Source of the DNA: Companilactobacillus sp.
GTDB lineage: Bacteria > Bacillota > Bacilli > Lactobacillales > Lactobacillaceae
DNA length: 64,000 nt
Reading direction: 5' to 3'
NCBI RefSeq assembly: GCF_022484265.1
Contig: NZ_JAKVLR010000001.1
Span: 2,294,001-2,358,000, forward strand
Part shown: one piece after another, positions 50,771 to 60,766 of the stretch
Layout of the letters: the number at the start of each line of letters is the position of its first letter
Position numbering within the stretch: the stretch's first letter is position 1
Position numbers and translations under genes: made by a program
Notes under the pieces: generated by a model
Database searches by the model: none
The model's input: only the letters and a program-made list of their open reading frames with translations
What the model was told of the DNA's origin: nothing

Positions 50771-52984
50771 ATGTCAATCATTGTTAATCAAGCAAAAGAT
50801 GTCTTTCATTTACAGACGGATCACACGAGTTACATCTTTCGGGTCATGGAAAACGGTGAGCTAGGTCAAATTTATTACGGCAAAAAGATTCATCCAAAGG
50901 AACAATATAATAATTTGATCACACGTGAATTGCACGATGCAACGCCTGCTTGGACTGAGGAGACTCCAGATTTTCAACCAGAACTTCTCAAACAAGAATA
51001 TGCCAGTTTAGGAAAGGGCGATTATCGCTATCCAGCCTTTCAACTTACGCAAGCAAGTGGTAGTCGAATTTCAGAATTTAAGTATCAAGACTACAACGTT
51101 GAAGATGGAAAAAAGCGTTTGAGCGATTTGCCATCAACTTTTGACGATACCAATGATGGTGCCCAAACATTGATTATTATTTTGGTAGATCAAATTACCG
51201 GAATCAAGTTAGAACTCAGTTATGCAATTTTCCCACATCAAGATGTGATCATCCGTAGTAGCAAATTCATCAACGAAACTGATGAAAATGCAGTGATCGA
51301 TGCTGCCTACAGTGCACAACTTGACTTGCCAGACTCAAATTACGATTTGGTACAATTTTCGGGAACTTGGGCAAGAGAACGCCATCTGTTTAGAAATAAA
51401 CTCCGTCCGGGAATTCAAAGCGTCAATAGTTTACGGACAGCTTCAAGTCATCAAGAAAATCCTTTTGTAATGCTGGCTCGTCCAGATACAGACAATGATC
51501 AAGGGGAAGTATTTGGTTTTAATTTGATTTATTCTGGTAATTTCAATGACTCAGTTGAAGTTGATCAATTTGACGTCAGTCGAGTCTTGATAGGAATCAA
51601 CCCAGACGAGTTTGCTTGGAACTTAAAGAGTGGTGAAAGTTTCCAAACTCCTGAAGCAGTTTTGAGTTATTCTGATTCCGGCATGAATCAACTATCGCAA
51701 CAATTGGGTGATTTTTACACAGATCATTTAGTAAACCCAACTTTTGCCAAAAAAGAACGACCAATCTTGATCAACAACTGGGAAGCAACGTACTTTGACT
51801 TTGATGAAGATAAGTTGATGACAATCGTTAAGCAAGCTCACGAGTTGGGTATTGAAATGTTTGTTCTCGATGATGGATGGTTTGGTAAACGTAATGACGA
51901 TACGACCTCTCTAGGTGACTGGTTCGTCGATAACGACAAGTTTCCAAATGGTCTCAATCATTTCAGTCAACAAGTTCATGATATCGGGATGAAGTTTGGA
52001 TTATGGTTTGAACCAGAAATGATCTCGATGACTAGCAAACTGTACGATGAACATCCTGATTGGATGATTGGCGATCCTAAGGCGCAGCTGATTCCTAGCC
52101 GCCATCAATTTGTTCTCGACATGGCCAAACCAGAAGTAGTGGATTATCTTTTTAAAAAAATCGATCAGGTGATCTCTGATACTGATCTCGATTATATTAA
52201 ATGGGATATGAACCGTAATATCACGGATATGTTTAGCTTGCACTTAGATAGTGCTCATCAATTAGAACTAGGTCATCGTTACATCAAAGGCGTTTACCAA
52301 CTATACGACCGTTTGATCAAAGCTCATCCAGACGTATTGTTTGAATCATGCGCATCAGGTGGTGGACGTTTTGATCTCGGATTAATGTATTACGCTCCAC
52401 AGGCCTGGACTAGTGACGATACCGATGCCATCGAACGTCTCAAAATTCAATACGGTACATCTTATGGATATCCACTGTCTATGATGGGTGCTCACGTTTC
52501 TGCGGTTCCAAATGACCAAACTGGTCGGATCACGCCACTAGAAACTCGTGGTACGATTGCTTATTTTGGTGATCTTGGATACGAGCTAGATATTACCAAG
52601 ATGACCAAAGAGGAATTAGTCCAAGTTCAAGGACAAGTCGACTTTTATCAACGCTATCGGAAATTGTTCCAATTTGGTAAATTTTACCGAATCGATGATC
52701 CGTTTGAAAAAGATGGCAATATAACTAGCTGGGAAGTAGTCTCACCTGACAAGAAACAAGCAATTGTCGGTAGATATCAAATCCTGAACCATCCAAATGC
52801 TCCATACCAACGTCAGTACTTCAAGGGTCTAGATCCTGACAAGCAATATACTGTCAACCACACTAGTGAGACGTTCTGGGGCGATGAATTAATGTCAGCC
52901 GGATACTTTGTTCCTAAGGTCAAAAAAAATAAGAATTATTCAAGTGATTACAGTTCAGCATTGTTTGTAGTCGAAGAAGTTTAA
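50771..52984 (+). CDS. melA: Alpha-galactosidase (GH36)
   Basis: The 737-residue enzyme splits terminal alpha-galactose from melibiose, raffinose and related sugars; no signal peptide is present, so it acts in the cytoplasm. The N-terminal beta-sandwich is followed by the GH36 barrel with NNWEATYFDFDE, LDDGWFGKR, the nucleophile in IKWDMNRNI, SCASGGGRFD and the acid/base region WTSDDTDAIER. ATG 50771 follows GGAGGAG by 8 bases; an in-frame TTG (50756) lies inside that site. The LacS permease gene follows, which probably imports the substrate. Confidence 0.94.
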   Translation: MSIIVNQAKDVFHLQTDHTSYIFRVMENGELGQIYYGKKIHPKEQYNNLITRELHDATPAWTEETPDFQPELLKQEYASLGKGDYRYPAFQLTQASGSRISEFKYQDYNVEDGKKRLSDLPSTFDDTNDGAQTLIIILVDQITGIKLELSYAIFPHQDVIIRSSKFINETDENAVIDAAYSAQLDLPDSNYDLVQFSGTWARERHLFRNKLRPGIQSVNSLRTASSHQENPFVMLARPDTDNDQGEVFGFNLIYSGNFNDSVEVDQFDVSRVLIGINPDEFAWNLKSGESFQTPEAVLSYSDSGMNQLSQQLGDFYTDHLVNPTFAKKERPILINNWEATYFDFDEDKLMTIVKQAHELGIEMFVLDDGWFGKRNDDTTSLGDWFVDNDKFPNGLNHFSQQVHDIGMKFGLWFEPEMISMTSKLYDEHPDWMIGDPKAQLIPSRHQFVLDMAKPEVVDYLFKKIDQVISDTDLDYIKWDMNRNITDMFSLHLDSAHQLELGHRYIKGVYQLYDRLIKAHPDVLFESCASGGGRFDLGLMYYAPQAWTSDDTDAIERLKIQYGTSYGYPLSMMGAHVSAVPNDQTGRITPLETRGTIAYFGDLGYELDITKMTKEELVQVQGQVDFYQRYRKLFQFGKFYRIDDPFEKDGNITSWEVVSPDKKQAIVGRYQILNHPNAPYQRQYFKGLDPDKQYTVNHTSETFWGDELMSAGYFVPKVKKNKNYSSDYSSALFVVEEV

Positions 52985-52995
52985 GTTTAATTAAA

Positions 52996-53032
52996 GGCGC
53001 TTTTGATACAGTATTATCGAAAGCGCTTTTTT
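52996..53032 (+). terminator. Terminator of the alpha-galactosidase gene
   Basis: GCGCTTT-t-GATA and TATC-GAAAGCGC pair and are followed by T. Confidence 0.8.
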
Positions 53033-53189
53033 GATGAAGTTAAGGTAAAATGTATTTGTTGTTTTACCAACGACCATTCAAGGATAAACGCCGTTCCAAC
53101 ACTTGTTATGTAGCTAATTATGTTGATAATATTTTACCAATGTATTAATTAATTACTAAAACAATAGAAAAATATTTACTAAAATATTA

Positions 53190-53218
53190 TTGACTTTTTA
53201 ACTGAAAACGATTACATT
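53190..53218 (+). promoter_or_regulatory. lacS promoter overlapped by a cre site
   Basis: TTGACT (53190-53195) and TACATT (53213-53218) are 17 bases apart. TGAAAACGATTACA (53203-53216) fits the cre pattern fully and covers the spacer and -10, a position that would block transcription when CcpA binds. TTTACTAAA boxes lie just upstream. Confidence 0.7.
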
Positions 53219-53261
53219 ACAAGTAATGAATATTCAAAATAAAAAATCGAGGAGAACTACT

Positions 53262-55205
53262 ATGGGGAATGAAAGTAAAGCTCGAAAGATAACTTCGAGA
53301 ATTGCATATTCTTTTGGGGCCTTTGGGCATGATGCCTTTTATGCAACCCTTTCTACATATTTCATTATCTTTGTTACAGGACATTTGTTTGATAAGGACA
53401 GTGGCGGTCAAAGTGCATCAATGATCGCAGCTATCACTGGGATAATTTTTGCCCTAAGATTCATTGAACTTGCAATCGATCCATTGATCGGTAATGCAAT
53501 CGATAATACGAACTCTCGTTGGGGACACTTTAAACCTTGGATCGTTATCGGTGGAATTATTGGTTCTGTCGTTTTAGCAATCTTATTCACAACTATGGGT
53601 GGATTAAACGTTTCTAATCCAACAATGTACTTGATCCTATTTGCCATTTTATATATTACGATGGATATCTTTTATTCATTCAAGGATGTTGGTTTCTGGT
53701 CAATGATTCCAGCTATCTCGTTTGATTCAAAAGAACGTGAAAAGACTGCAACATATGCTCGTGTCGGTTCAAATATCGGTGCCAACATTGTTGCTGTTAT
53801 CGTTATGCCAATCGTTTTACTATTTTCTGCTAACTCAAACCACGGACAAGGTGACAATCGAGGTTGGTTCGCCTTTGGTTTGATCATTGCCATTACAGCC
53901 TTAGTTTCAGCATTGGTAGTTGCAATTGGAACACATGAAAATGATTCAGAGTTACGTAAAAATGTTGAGAAAACATCATTTAAAGATGTTTTCAAAGTTC
54001 TTGCTAAAAATGATCAGTTGATGTGGATGTCATTAACTTATGGACTTTACACAGCTGGTATTGCTATCACAAATGCTTTGGAATTGTATTACTTTACTTA
54101 TATCTTAGGCGAAGCCGGTAAGTTCTCAATTTTAGGAACTTTAAACATGATCATCGGTGTAATCTCAGTTCTATTCTTCCCACCACTAGCACAAAAGTTC
54201 AGTCGTAGAAAAGTATTCTTCTGGTCAATTGGACTAATGTTAGTCGCTTTAGTAATGTTCACTTTCTCAGGTACATCACTAGTAATGACAATTATTTCAG
54301 CTGTTTTATTCTATATCCCACAACCACTAATTTTCTTAGTTGTATTGATGGTCTTGAGTGATTCAGTTGAATATGGTCAATTGAAATTTGGTCACCGTGA
54401 TGAATCACTAACACTTTCAGTTCGTCCATTGTTGGATAAACTTGGTGGTGCTGTTTCAAATGGTATCGTTGGTTTAACTGCTGTTCTTGCTGGTATGACC
54501 GCTGGTGCAACAGCTAGTGATATCACAACACATGGTCAAGTAGTCTTCAAATTGATGATGTTTGGTGTTCCAGCACTATTGATTTTAGCCGGTACATTTG
54601 TCTTCTTTAAGAAAGTTAAATTGGACGAAAAAATGCACGCTGATATCGTTAATGAACTTGAAAAAACATGGCACAAACATTTGGATACTGATGAATCGAT
54701 GGAAGAAATCGAAAAAGAAGTCGATGCAAATGCTACTGTTGAATATCAAGTTCCAGTCTCAGGTACTTTATTACCTCTAGCAGACGTTTCTGATAAAACA
54801 TTTGCTTCAGGCAAAATGGGTGAAGGGTTTGCTATCAAACCTTCAGATGGTGGAGTTTATGCTCCGTTTGATGGTGTAGTAGAAGCAACCTTCCCAACAC
54901 GTCATGCCATCGGTCTTAGATCAGATGCTGGCGTATTGACCTTGATCCATATTGGTGTCGGTACTGTCGACATGCGTGGAACCGGCTTTGTTCAATACGT
55001 TGAAAAAGGCGACCACGTAAAACAAGGTCAAGAATTGATCGAATTCTGGGCACCAGCAATTAAAAAGGCCGGTTTGGATGACACTGTAATGGTAGTGATC
55101 ACAAACCACGACCGCATCGGAAATCTAGAATTTACAAAGACAACCGGTGAGGTAAAACACGGCGATAAGATAGCCGAAATGTCAGAAATCGATCCAACAA
55201 GATAA
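53262..55205 (+). CDS. lacS: Galactoside permease with fused EIIA-like domain (LacS type)
   Basis: The 647-residue protein has about 12 membrane helices of the glycoside-pentoside-hexuronide symporter family (SRIAYSFGAFGHDAFYATLSTYF, then RWGHFKPWIVIGG), ending near residue 465, and a C-terminal cytoplasmic EIIA-Glc-like domain with LLPLADVSDKTFASGKMGEG and TLIHIGVGTVDMRG, whose His is the phosphorylation site in LacS. It imports lactose or other galactosides, often in exchange for galactose. ATG 53262 is set by GAGGAG; an ATG at 53226 lies in frame without such support. A long hairpin element begins 4 bases after the stop. Confidence 0.94.
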   Translation: MGNESKARKITSRIAYSFGAFGHDAFYATLSTYFIIFVTGHLFDKDSGGQSASMIAAITGIIFALRFIELAIDPLIGNAIDNTNSRWGHFKPWIVIGGIIGSVVLAILFTTMGGLNVSNPTMYLILFAILYITMDIFYSFKDVGFWSMIPAISFDSKEREKTATYARVGSNIGANIVAVIVMPIVLLFSANSNHGQGDNRGWFAFGLIIAITALVSALVVAIGTHENDSELRKNVEKTSFKDVFKVLAKNDQLMWMSLTYGLYTAGIAITNALELYYFTYILGEAGKFSILGTLNMIIGVISVLFFPPLAQKFSRRKVFFWSIGLMLVALVMFTFSGTSLVMTIISAVLFYIPQPLIFLVVLMVLSDSVEYGQLKFGHRDESLTLSVRPLLDKLGGAVSNGIVGLTAVLAGMTAGATASDITTHGQVVFKLMMFGVPALLILAGTFVFFKKVKLDEKMHADIVNELEKTWHKHLDTDESMEEIEKEVDANATVEYQVPVSGTLLPLADVSDKTFASGKMGEGFAIKPSDGGVYAPFDGVVEATFPTRHAIGLRSDAGVLTLIHIGVGTVDMRGTGFVQYVEKGDHVKQGQELIEFWAPAIKKAGLDDTVMVVITNHDRIGNLEFTKTTGEVKHGDKIAEMSEIDPTR

Positions 55206-55209
55206 ACAG

Positions 55210-55350
55210 AGCGTAAAAAGAAAAGATTTGAGGCAAGAACATAAGATCGACAGAGACGGAGTGGGCGCGTCACGCCCCGCAGTCTTTGGCGAGCTTATGT
55301 GTCCTGCCTCATTTTCTTTTTGCGCGTTTCCGCTACAATCAATAAAAGCG
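55210..55350 (+). repeat. Long hairpin element, copy 2 of 3
   Basis: It starts AGCGTAAAAAGAAAA just after the lacS stop and ends TTTTCTTTTTGCGC-GTTTCCGCT followed by a small hairpin to AAAGCG. Arms: GCGTAAAAAGAAAA with TTTTCTTTTTGCGC, GAGGCA with TGCCTC, ACATAAG with CTTATGT, AGAC with GTCT. The core CGGAGTGGGCGCGTCACGCC...GCAGT sits at the tip. Compared with copy 1 nearly all arm sequence differs but the pairing is kept. Confidence 0.82.
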
Positions 55351-55352
55351 AC

Positions 55353-55393
55353 ATAGCCTAACAACCGATCGAGTTGTTAGGCTATTTATTTTG
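55353..55393 (+). terminator. Terminator after the second long hairpin element
   Basis: ATAGCCTAACAAC and GTTGTTAGGCTAT form a perfect 13-bp stem followed by a T-rich tract. It is a conventional terminator, so the long hairpin element next to it is probably not needed for that task. Confidence 0.85.
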
Positions 55394-55434
55394 GTGTTAT
55401 ATTGGACTCATCAATTGAGGAAGAGGGTCAAGAT

Positions 55435-56388
55435 ATGAAAGCTGCAATTGTGAAGGGGATTGGCACTAAACCTGTTTATGGCGATTTTGATGAACCAGAA
55501 GCTTCAAACGGCAATCTTAAAATTAACGTCACCGCTGCTGCACTCAGCAATCTAGCCAAAATGAGAGCGATGGGTCAACATTATTCATCTGGCAAAATTT
55601 TTCCAAACATTGCTGGTACTGACGGCGTGGGAAAGATTAATGGTAAAAGCTATTATTTTGCCGGAGCTATTGCTCCTTATGGCTCTTTAGCACAACAAAC
55701 GGTCGTCAACAAAAATACCATTGTTCAATTACCGGATGGTTTGGCAGATACAACGGCTGCTGCAATTGCTAATCCAGGGATGTCCTCTTGGGCAGCCTTA
55801 GTTAGTCGAGCTCATTTGGTTAAGGGAGAGACTGTTTTAATTAATGGAGCAACAGGCAATGCCGGCAAATTAGCTATCAGGATTGCCCGTCATTTAGGGG
55901 CAGGCAAAGTCATTGCGGTTGGTCGTAACGCTCAAAAATTGAAGCAATTAGATGCAGATGAGAGTATTGCCTTTGATTTATCATCAGATATGACCAGGGC
56001 AGTTTTCATCCAAAACCTCAAACCATTTTTTGAAAAAGGTGTTGATGTGGTCCTTGATTATTTATGGGGTGACAGTGCATTGACCATCATGCAGGCAATA
56101 GCAGAAGTTCCTGGAAATTATCGGACTCGTTTCGTCAGTATCGGTTCAGCAGCGGGTAAAAAGGAAATCCTACTACCTTCGCCAATTCTAAGATCATCTG
56201 GCTTGGAATTGCTTGGCAGTGGTCTCAAGAGCTGTACTATGGAAGAGTTGCTGTCAGCGATTCAAGGTGTCTTTGGACTCGCCGCTACCGGAGACTTGTC
56301 GATCGACACTAAAATATTTGATTTAGCAGATATTGAAAAAGCTTGGGAAGCACCATTAACTCCACGAGTCGTCGTGACGATGGAGTAG
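55435..56388 (+). CDS. Quinone oxidoreductase-like medium-chain dehydrogenase
   Basis: The 317-residue MDR-family protein has the GroES-like N-terminal half and a nucleotide-binding half with VLINGATGNAGKLAIRIARHLGAGKVIAVGRN. Zinc-ligand cysteines of alcohol dehydrogenases are missing, as in the zinc-independent quinone reductase group. The YGSLAQQTVV segment matches that group. Substrate unknown. ATG 55435 is set by AGAGGG; the longer frame begins in the preceding terminator region. It stands apart from the galactoside genes and has its own terminator. Confidence 0.85.
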   Translation: MKAAIVKGIGTKPVYGDFDEPEASNGNLKINVTAAALSNLAKMRAMGQHYSSGKIFPNIAGTDGVGKINGKSYYFAGAIAPYGSLAQQTVVNKNTIVQLPDGLADTTAAAIANPGMSSWAALVSRAHLVKGETVLINGATGNAGKLAIRIARHLGAGKVIAVGRNAQKLKQLDADESIAFDLSSDMTRAVFIQNLKPFFEKGVDVVLDYLWGDSALTIMQAIAEVPGNYRTRFVSIGSAAGKKEILLPSPILRSSGLELLGSGLKSCTMEELLSAIQGVFGLAATGDLSIDTKIFDLADIEKAWEAPLTPRVVVTME

Positions 56389-56389
56389 A

Positions 56390-56442
56390 AAAAGCCAACT
56401 AGCGATTTACTTAAACAGTAGATCGAACTAGTTGGCTTTTTG
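56390..56442. terminator. Bidirectional terminator between the MDR gene and lacM
   Basis: AAAAAGCCAACTAG and CTAGTTGGCTTTTT are perfect arms; both strands have a T-run after the stem, serving the plus gene and lacM. Confidence 0.88.
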
Positions 56443-56449
56443 AGTCCAA

Positions 56450-57415
56450 TTATTTATCTAAATCAATAGTAAAACTAAAGTCGTAATCATTTTTTGCAGG
56501 GAGATGATATTGTTCTTCAACGTCAGTTCCCCAACTGTCGATTCCACCGACTCCACGAACAGCACCGTAAATAGTTAAGACGGTCCGTCTCTTGAGTGGC
56601 AACTCTTCAATGTGAGTGGCACTCTCGAGTTCTTCTGGAGTATAAGGTAAACAGCTAAAGGCAAAATCTGAATCTGCTTTATTGAAATTGAGTTCAAATG
56701 GTTGAGTAATGTGGTCAGCATTATTCAAAGTTTTTTCACGAGTAACAGTTAGGGCACTAGTATTCATGTGCATTCCACATTCTTGTGGGACTAAATACTT
56801 GGTAACTGGTAAACCATCAACGTGGAAGGTTCCGACTGTTGCACCAGCCAAGCGGTCAGGATAAGTTTCACCAGATAATCCAGTGTAATCGAATCCGGTG
56901 GCTGCGGTTGGCATGATGAATCGAATTCCAAAAGCTGGAAGGTCCTGCAATTCAGCATTTCCGTCGAAGTGCACAGTCACTTTGATTTGACCAGAAGCTT
57001 TGACTGTATAGCGAATTTCAACTGGAGTTGACGGAACGGTATTAGTAGCGTAAGTATAGGCAATTTCGACTACGTCAGCATATTCTTCGTCGCTGAATTG
57101 ATTGTTGAATGGCGCAACTGGCAATTGATCAAATGTTTTGTCATCAACAGTTACACTGATTTTTTCACAAGTACTGAACATGTCTGCAGCATACCATTGG
57201 GCTGACTTAGTTGAAAAACCACTACCGCGATCGTTATCTGTTGTCGCTCTCCAAAAAACTGGAGTAGGGGTACGATACAGCCATTCCTTTCCTTGAGTTA
57301 CTAATGATTCTAGGCCACCTCGTTCATAGCTAAAGATGTAGTGAAAGTCATCGCCGCCAAGTCCTAGCGTGCCATCGCCATAAATGACGTGTAATTGATT
57401 ATTTGCGTAAGCCAT
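56450..57415 (-). CDS. lacM: Beta-galactosidase, small subunit
   Basis: The 321-residue product corresponds to the C-terminal beta-sandwich (domain 5) of LacZ-type enzymes, including NQLHVIYGDGTLG at the start, FWRATTDNDRGSG, and ECGMHMNT in the late part. It forms a heterodimer with LacL; neither works alone. Its start overlaps the end of lacL by 17 bases, so translation is coupled. Confidence 0.95.
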   Translation of the reverse strand: MAYANNQLHVIYGDGTLGLGGDDFHYIFSYERGGLESLVTQGKEWLYRTPTPVFWRATTDNDRGSGFSTKSAQWYAADMFSTCEKISVTVDDKTFDQLPVAPFNNQFSDEEYADVVEIAYTYATNTVPSTPVEIRYTVKASGQIKVTVHFDGNAELQDLPAFGIRFIMPTAATGFDYTGLSGETYPDRLAGATVGTFHVDGLPVTKYLVPQECGMHMNTSALTVTREKTLNNADHITQPFELNFNKADSDFAFSCLPYTPEELESATHIEELPLKRRTVLTIYGAVRGVGGIDSWGTDVEEQYHLPAKNDYDFSFTIDLDK

Positions 57416-59288
57416 AGTAGTATTTCACCTCCTGCATTGCTGGTTTCTCAGTTCTGTCGGCAAACATTAAGCCATCTCCAGAAAATTCGTAATCAGAGTG
57501 TCTCTCATCAAAGTCCCCACCATAACGTAAAACGTCTTGATCAGAGATTGGGTCATGGACTAGTAGTGCTTGGTCGATAAAGTCCCAAATGAAACCACCT
57601 TGATACATTGGATATTTCTCAACTAGTTGATGATATGAATTCATGCCACCAAGCGAATTACCCATGTCGTGCATGTACTCGCAATCGATAAATGGTTTCT
57701 TTGGATCGTTCTGTAAGTATTCTTCGATGTTATCAGGCTTTTCGTACATACGACTTTCAACATCGGAAATTTGATCCTTTAATTCTGGTGTATGAACAAC
57801 GCCTTCATAATGAGTTAAACGTGAATCGTCGTGTTCTTTGTAAAATTTATTCATTGCCGCAATGTCGCTTCCAGCAAATGATTCATTTCCCAGTGACCAG
57901 AAGATAACTGAAGGATGATTTTTGAACATTTCATAATTGGTTCTGGCACGGTCTAAGACAACTTCAAGCCAGTGCGGATTATCGCCAGGAACGTTAAATG
58001 ATGGTTCGATTGCTCCTGATTTTTGCCAAGTACCATGTGATTCAAGATTATTTTCTGCCATTAGGTAGATTCCGTTTTGATCACAGAGATAGTACCAAGG
58101 GATTTGGTCAGGATAGTGACAAGTCCGGTCGGCGTTGATGTTATTGTCCAACATCGTCTTGATGTCTGACTTCATATCATCAACAGTGATTGCACGACCA
58201 GTTTTAGCATTCCATTCATGACGGTTGACGCCATTGATAACAAGACGTTGATTATTGACATAAATTACTTTGTCATCGCGGAGTTCAACTTTTCTAAAGC
58301 CAAATTGATATGGTACAACTTCTAGTAATTCCTTTGTTGGTCCGTAAACTTTGATCAACAAGTTGTATAGGTAAGGTGAGTCTGGCGACCACAAATTGAT
58401 CGAAGAAAAATCCATTGGCTCAAATGATAATTCTTCAGCACTAGGTTGTTCTTGTTCAACTATGGTCTTGCCGTCAGAATCAGTCACTGATAATTTCAAA
58501 GTTGAATTTTTATCGTATTTTCCACTAGTTTTGGCAGAAACATTCAAAACTCCACTTTGAAAATCGTCAGATACGACTGGTCTGATGTCCAAATCTTCGA
58601 TATGAGTGTCGGGTAATGCAATCAGATTTACACCACGGAAGATGCCTGAGAACCTGAACATGTCCTGATCTTCCAAATATGAAGCAGTACAACGTTTGTA
58701 TACTCGTGCAGCTAAGATGTTTTCGCCATCTTGGATATATGGTGTCAAATCGAATTCAGAAGGAGTAAAACTATCTTCTGCGTATCCGATGAAATGTCCG
58801 TTCAGCCAAACATAAAGGGCTTCTTCAACTCCTTGGAACTGAACGATAATACGTTGATGCTTAAATGATTCTGGCAATGTGAATGTTTTGAGGTAGGAAC
58901 CCACTGAATTATCTTCAGCTTCACTAAAAATTCCTGGGGTTAATTTATCTGAATTCAAAGTGTAAGGCGGACGACGATAAATTTTTCCTTCCCATGGATA
59001 CCAGGTATTAATATATTGAATTTGGGCATAACCCGCTAACTCGATATGACTAGGGACCTTGATGGTATCAAAGTTCCTTGAATCAAAATCTGGTTGGAAA
59101 AAGTTGACTGGACGGTCCTGCGGTGTTTTAGAATATCCAAATTTCCAAGGACCGTTGAGGCTTTTAACAAAACTACTATCTTGATCAATTTCGTCAGTAT
59201 TCTTATAAAAATAATGGTCACTATGTGCAGGTAGTTGATTGATCCTAAATGTTTCCGGATCATCAATCCACTTGATATCAGCTTGCAT
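57399..59288 (-). CDS. lacL: Beta-galactosidase, large subunit
   Basis: The 629-residue GH2 subunit hydrolyses lactose to glucose and galactose in the cytoplasm. It carries the sugar-binding and barrel domains with acid/base Glu in WSLGNESFAGSD and nucleophile Glu in FIDCEYMHDMGNS; NGVNRHEW is the usual metal/substrate loop. Start ATG 59288 has GGAAGGAG upstream. Divergent from galK, with 287 bases of shared control region. Together with LacM, LacS and the Leloir genes it completes lactose use. Confidence 0.96.
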   Translation of the reverse strand: MQADIKWIDDPETFRINQLPAHSDHYFYKNTDEIDQDSSFVKSLNGPWKFGYSKTPQDRPVNFFQPDFDSRNFDTIKVPSHIELAGYAQIQYINTWYPWEGKIYRRPPYTLNSDKLTPGIFSEAEDNSVGSYLKTFTLPESFKHQRIIVQFQGVEEALYVWLNGHFIGYAEDSFTPSEFDLTPYIQDGENILAARVYKRCTASYLEDQDMFRFSGIFRGVNLIALPDTHIEDLDIRPVVSDDFQSGVLNVSAKTSGKYDKNSTLKLSVTDSDGKTIVEQEQPSAEELSFEPMDFSSINLWSPDSPYLYNLLIKVYGPTKELLEVVPYQFGFRKVELRDDKVIYVNNQRLVINGVNRHEWNAKTGRAITVDDMKSDIKTMLDNNINADRTCHYPDQIPWYYLCDQNGIYLMAENNLESHGTWQKSGAIEPSFNVPGDNPHWLEVVLDRARTNYEMFKNHPSVIFWSLGNESFAGSDIAAMNKFYKEHDDSRLTHYEGVVHTPELKDQISDVESRMYEKPDNIEEYLQNDPKKPFIDCEYMHDMGNSLGGMNSYHQLVEKYPMYQGGFIWDFIDQALLVHDPISDQDVLRYGGDFDERHSDYEFSGDGLMFADRTEKPAMQEVKYYYGLRK

Positions 59289-59575
59289 AAAATAGGTACT
59301 CCTTCCAAAAAATAAAATTATAAAACGCTTTCATATCGTTATGATAAGACATTAAATAAATTTTGTATAGGATTTTTAGTTAAATTTTAACTAAATAAAG
59401 TGGGAATGATGTACCAAGTATTGCCAATTGGATAATTAGCAATCGACTGATGGCAAAATTAGTAAAACGCTATCATTTTTGATTTAAAAGGTATTCAAGG
59501 TGTTTACAAATCTTAGTAAATGTTTTATATTAAAGTTAATAAAATTTTAGTAAAACAACTCGGAGGAATTCACTT
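59289..59575. promoter_or_regulatory. Divergent lacLM-galK control region with GalR-like boxes
   Basis: A perfect palindrome TTTAGTTAAA, one T, TTTAACTAAA lies at 59375-59395. Half boxes TTAGTAAA occur at about 59459, 59513 and 59544, similar to boxes before melA and lacS. GTAAAACGCTATCA (59462-59475) and AAAACGCTTTCAT near 59322 are imperfect cre sites. The pattern fits joint repression by GalR (gene at 63285) and CcpA. Confidence 0.65.
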
Positions 59576-60742
59576 ATGAAAACCGCAGATTTAAAAGAAG
59601 AATTTTCGACTATCTTTGATAGCAAGCCTGAGAGAGTATTTTTCTCACCAGGTAGAATCAATTTGATCGGTGAACATACTGATTATAATGGTGGACACGT
59701 TTTCCCATGTGCCATCAGTTTAGGAACTTATGCAGTTTATTCAGCTCGAGAAGATACCACGGTTCAAATGTATTCAGCTAATATTCCTGATCAAGGAGTC
59801 GTAACTTTTGATATCAACGATTTGTCATATGATAAGTCTGCTGGTTGGGCTAACTATCCTAAAGGGATGATCAAGGAACTAGTTGAAGCAGGTTACAAAT
59901 TCGACCATGGTTTTGACTTGTTCGTTCATGGAAACTTGCCAGATGGCGCTGGTCTTTCATCATCTGCTTCAATCGAATTATTAATGGGAGAGATCTTAAA
60001 GGATGTCTTCGATTTAGATGTTAGCCAATTGGACCTAGTTAAAGCCGGACAACGTGACGAAAACAACTACATCGGCGTCAACTCAGGAATCATGGATCAA
60101 TTCGCCGTTGGAATGGGTAAAAAGGACCAAGCAATTTTGCTTGATACCAACACAATGGATTACTCATATGCACCTGTTGAATTAGGCGACCATGTGATCG
60201 TTATCATGAATACTAACAAACGTCGTGAATTAGCAGATTCGAAATACAATGAAAGACGTTCAGAATGTGAAGAAGCTTTGAAACGTCTGCAAACAAAACT
60301 AGACATCAAGTCATTAGGTGATTTGAATGAAAACCAATTCGACGAAGGTGCATACTTGATCAACGATGAAACATTGATCAAACGTGCACGTCACGCAGTT
60401 TTTGAAAATCAACGTGCAATTCGCGCAACCAAAGCTTTGGCTGACAACGACCTAGATACATTCGGTCACTTAGTTACTGCTTCTCACGTTTCACTTCACT
60501 TTGATTATGCGGTTACTGGTAAGGAACTTGATACCTTAGCAGAAAACTCATGGAAACAACCTGGCGTTTTAGGTGCTCGTATGACAGGTGCTGGATTCGG
60601 TGGCTGTGCAATTGCTATCGTTGAAAAGGATAAAGTAGACGCATTTAAAGAAAATGTCGGAAAAGCTTATCATGATGCTATCGGATATGACGCTGACTTT
60701 TACATTGCAGAAATTTCAGACGGACCTAGAGAATTAAACTAA
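59576..60742 (+). CDS. galK: Galactokinase
   Basis: The 388-residue GHMP kinase phosphorylates galactose at C1. Signatures: FSPGRINLIGEHTDYNGG (galactokinase signature), GAGLSSSASIE (ATP loop) and GARMTGAGFGGCAIA (third motif). First gene of the galKET-R cluster, preceded by CGGAGG and the GalR-like boxes. Confidence 0.97.
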   Translation: MKTADLKEEFSTIFDSKPERVFFSPGRINLIGEHTDYNGGHVFPCAISLGTYAVYSAREDTTVQMYSANIPDQGVVTFDINDLSYDKSAGWANYPKGMIKELVEAGYKFDHGFDLFVHGNLPDGAGLSSSASIELLMGEILKDVFDLDVSQLDLVKAGQRDENNYIGVNSGIMDQFAVGMGKKDQAILLDTNTMDYSYAPVELGDHVIVIMNTNKRRELADSKYNERRSECEEALKRLQTKLDIKSLGDLNENQFDEGAYLINDETLIKRARHAVFENQRAIRATKALADNDLDTFGHLVTASHVSLHFDYAVTGKELDTLAENSWKQPGVLGARMTGAGFGGCAIAIVEKDKVDAFKENVGKAYHDAIGYDADFYIAEISDGPRELN

Positions 60743-60766
60743 TCAAATTTTTTGGAGGAATGCATT

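Noticed and set aside
55210..55350. Long hairpin as an ordinary Rho-independent terminator
   Set aside because: The stem is far longer than needed, the conserved tip and ends would be unexplained, and a standard terminator follows at 55353-55393.
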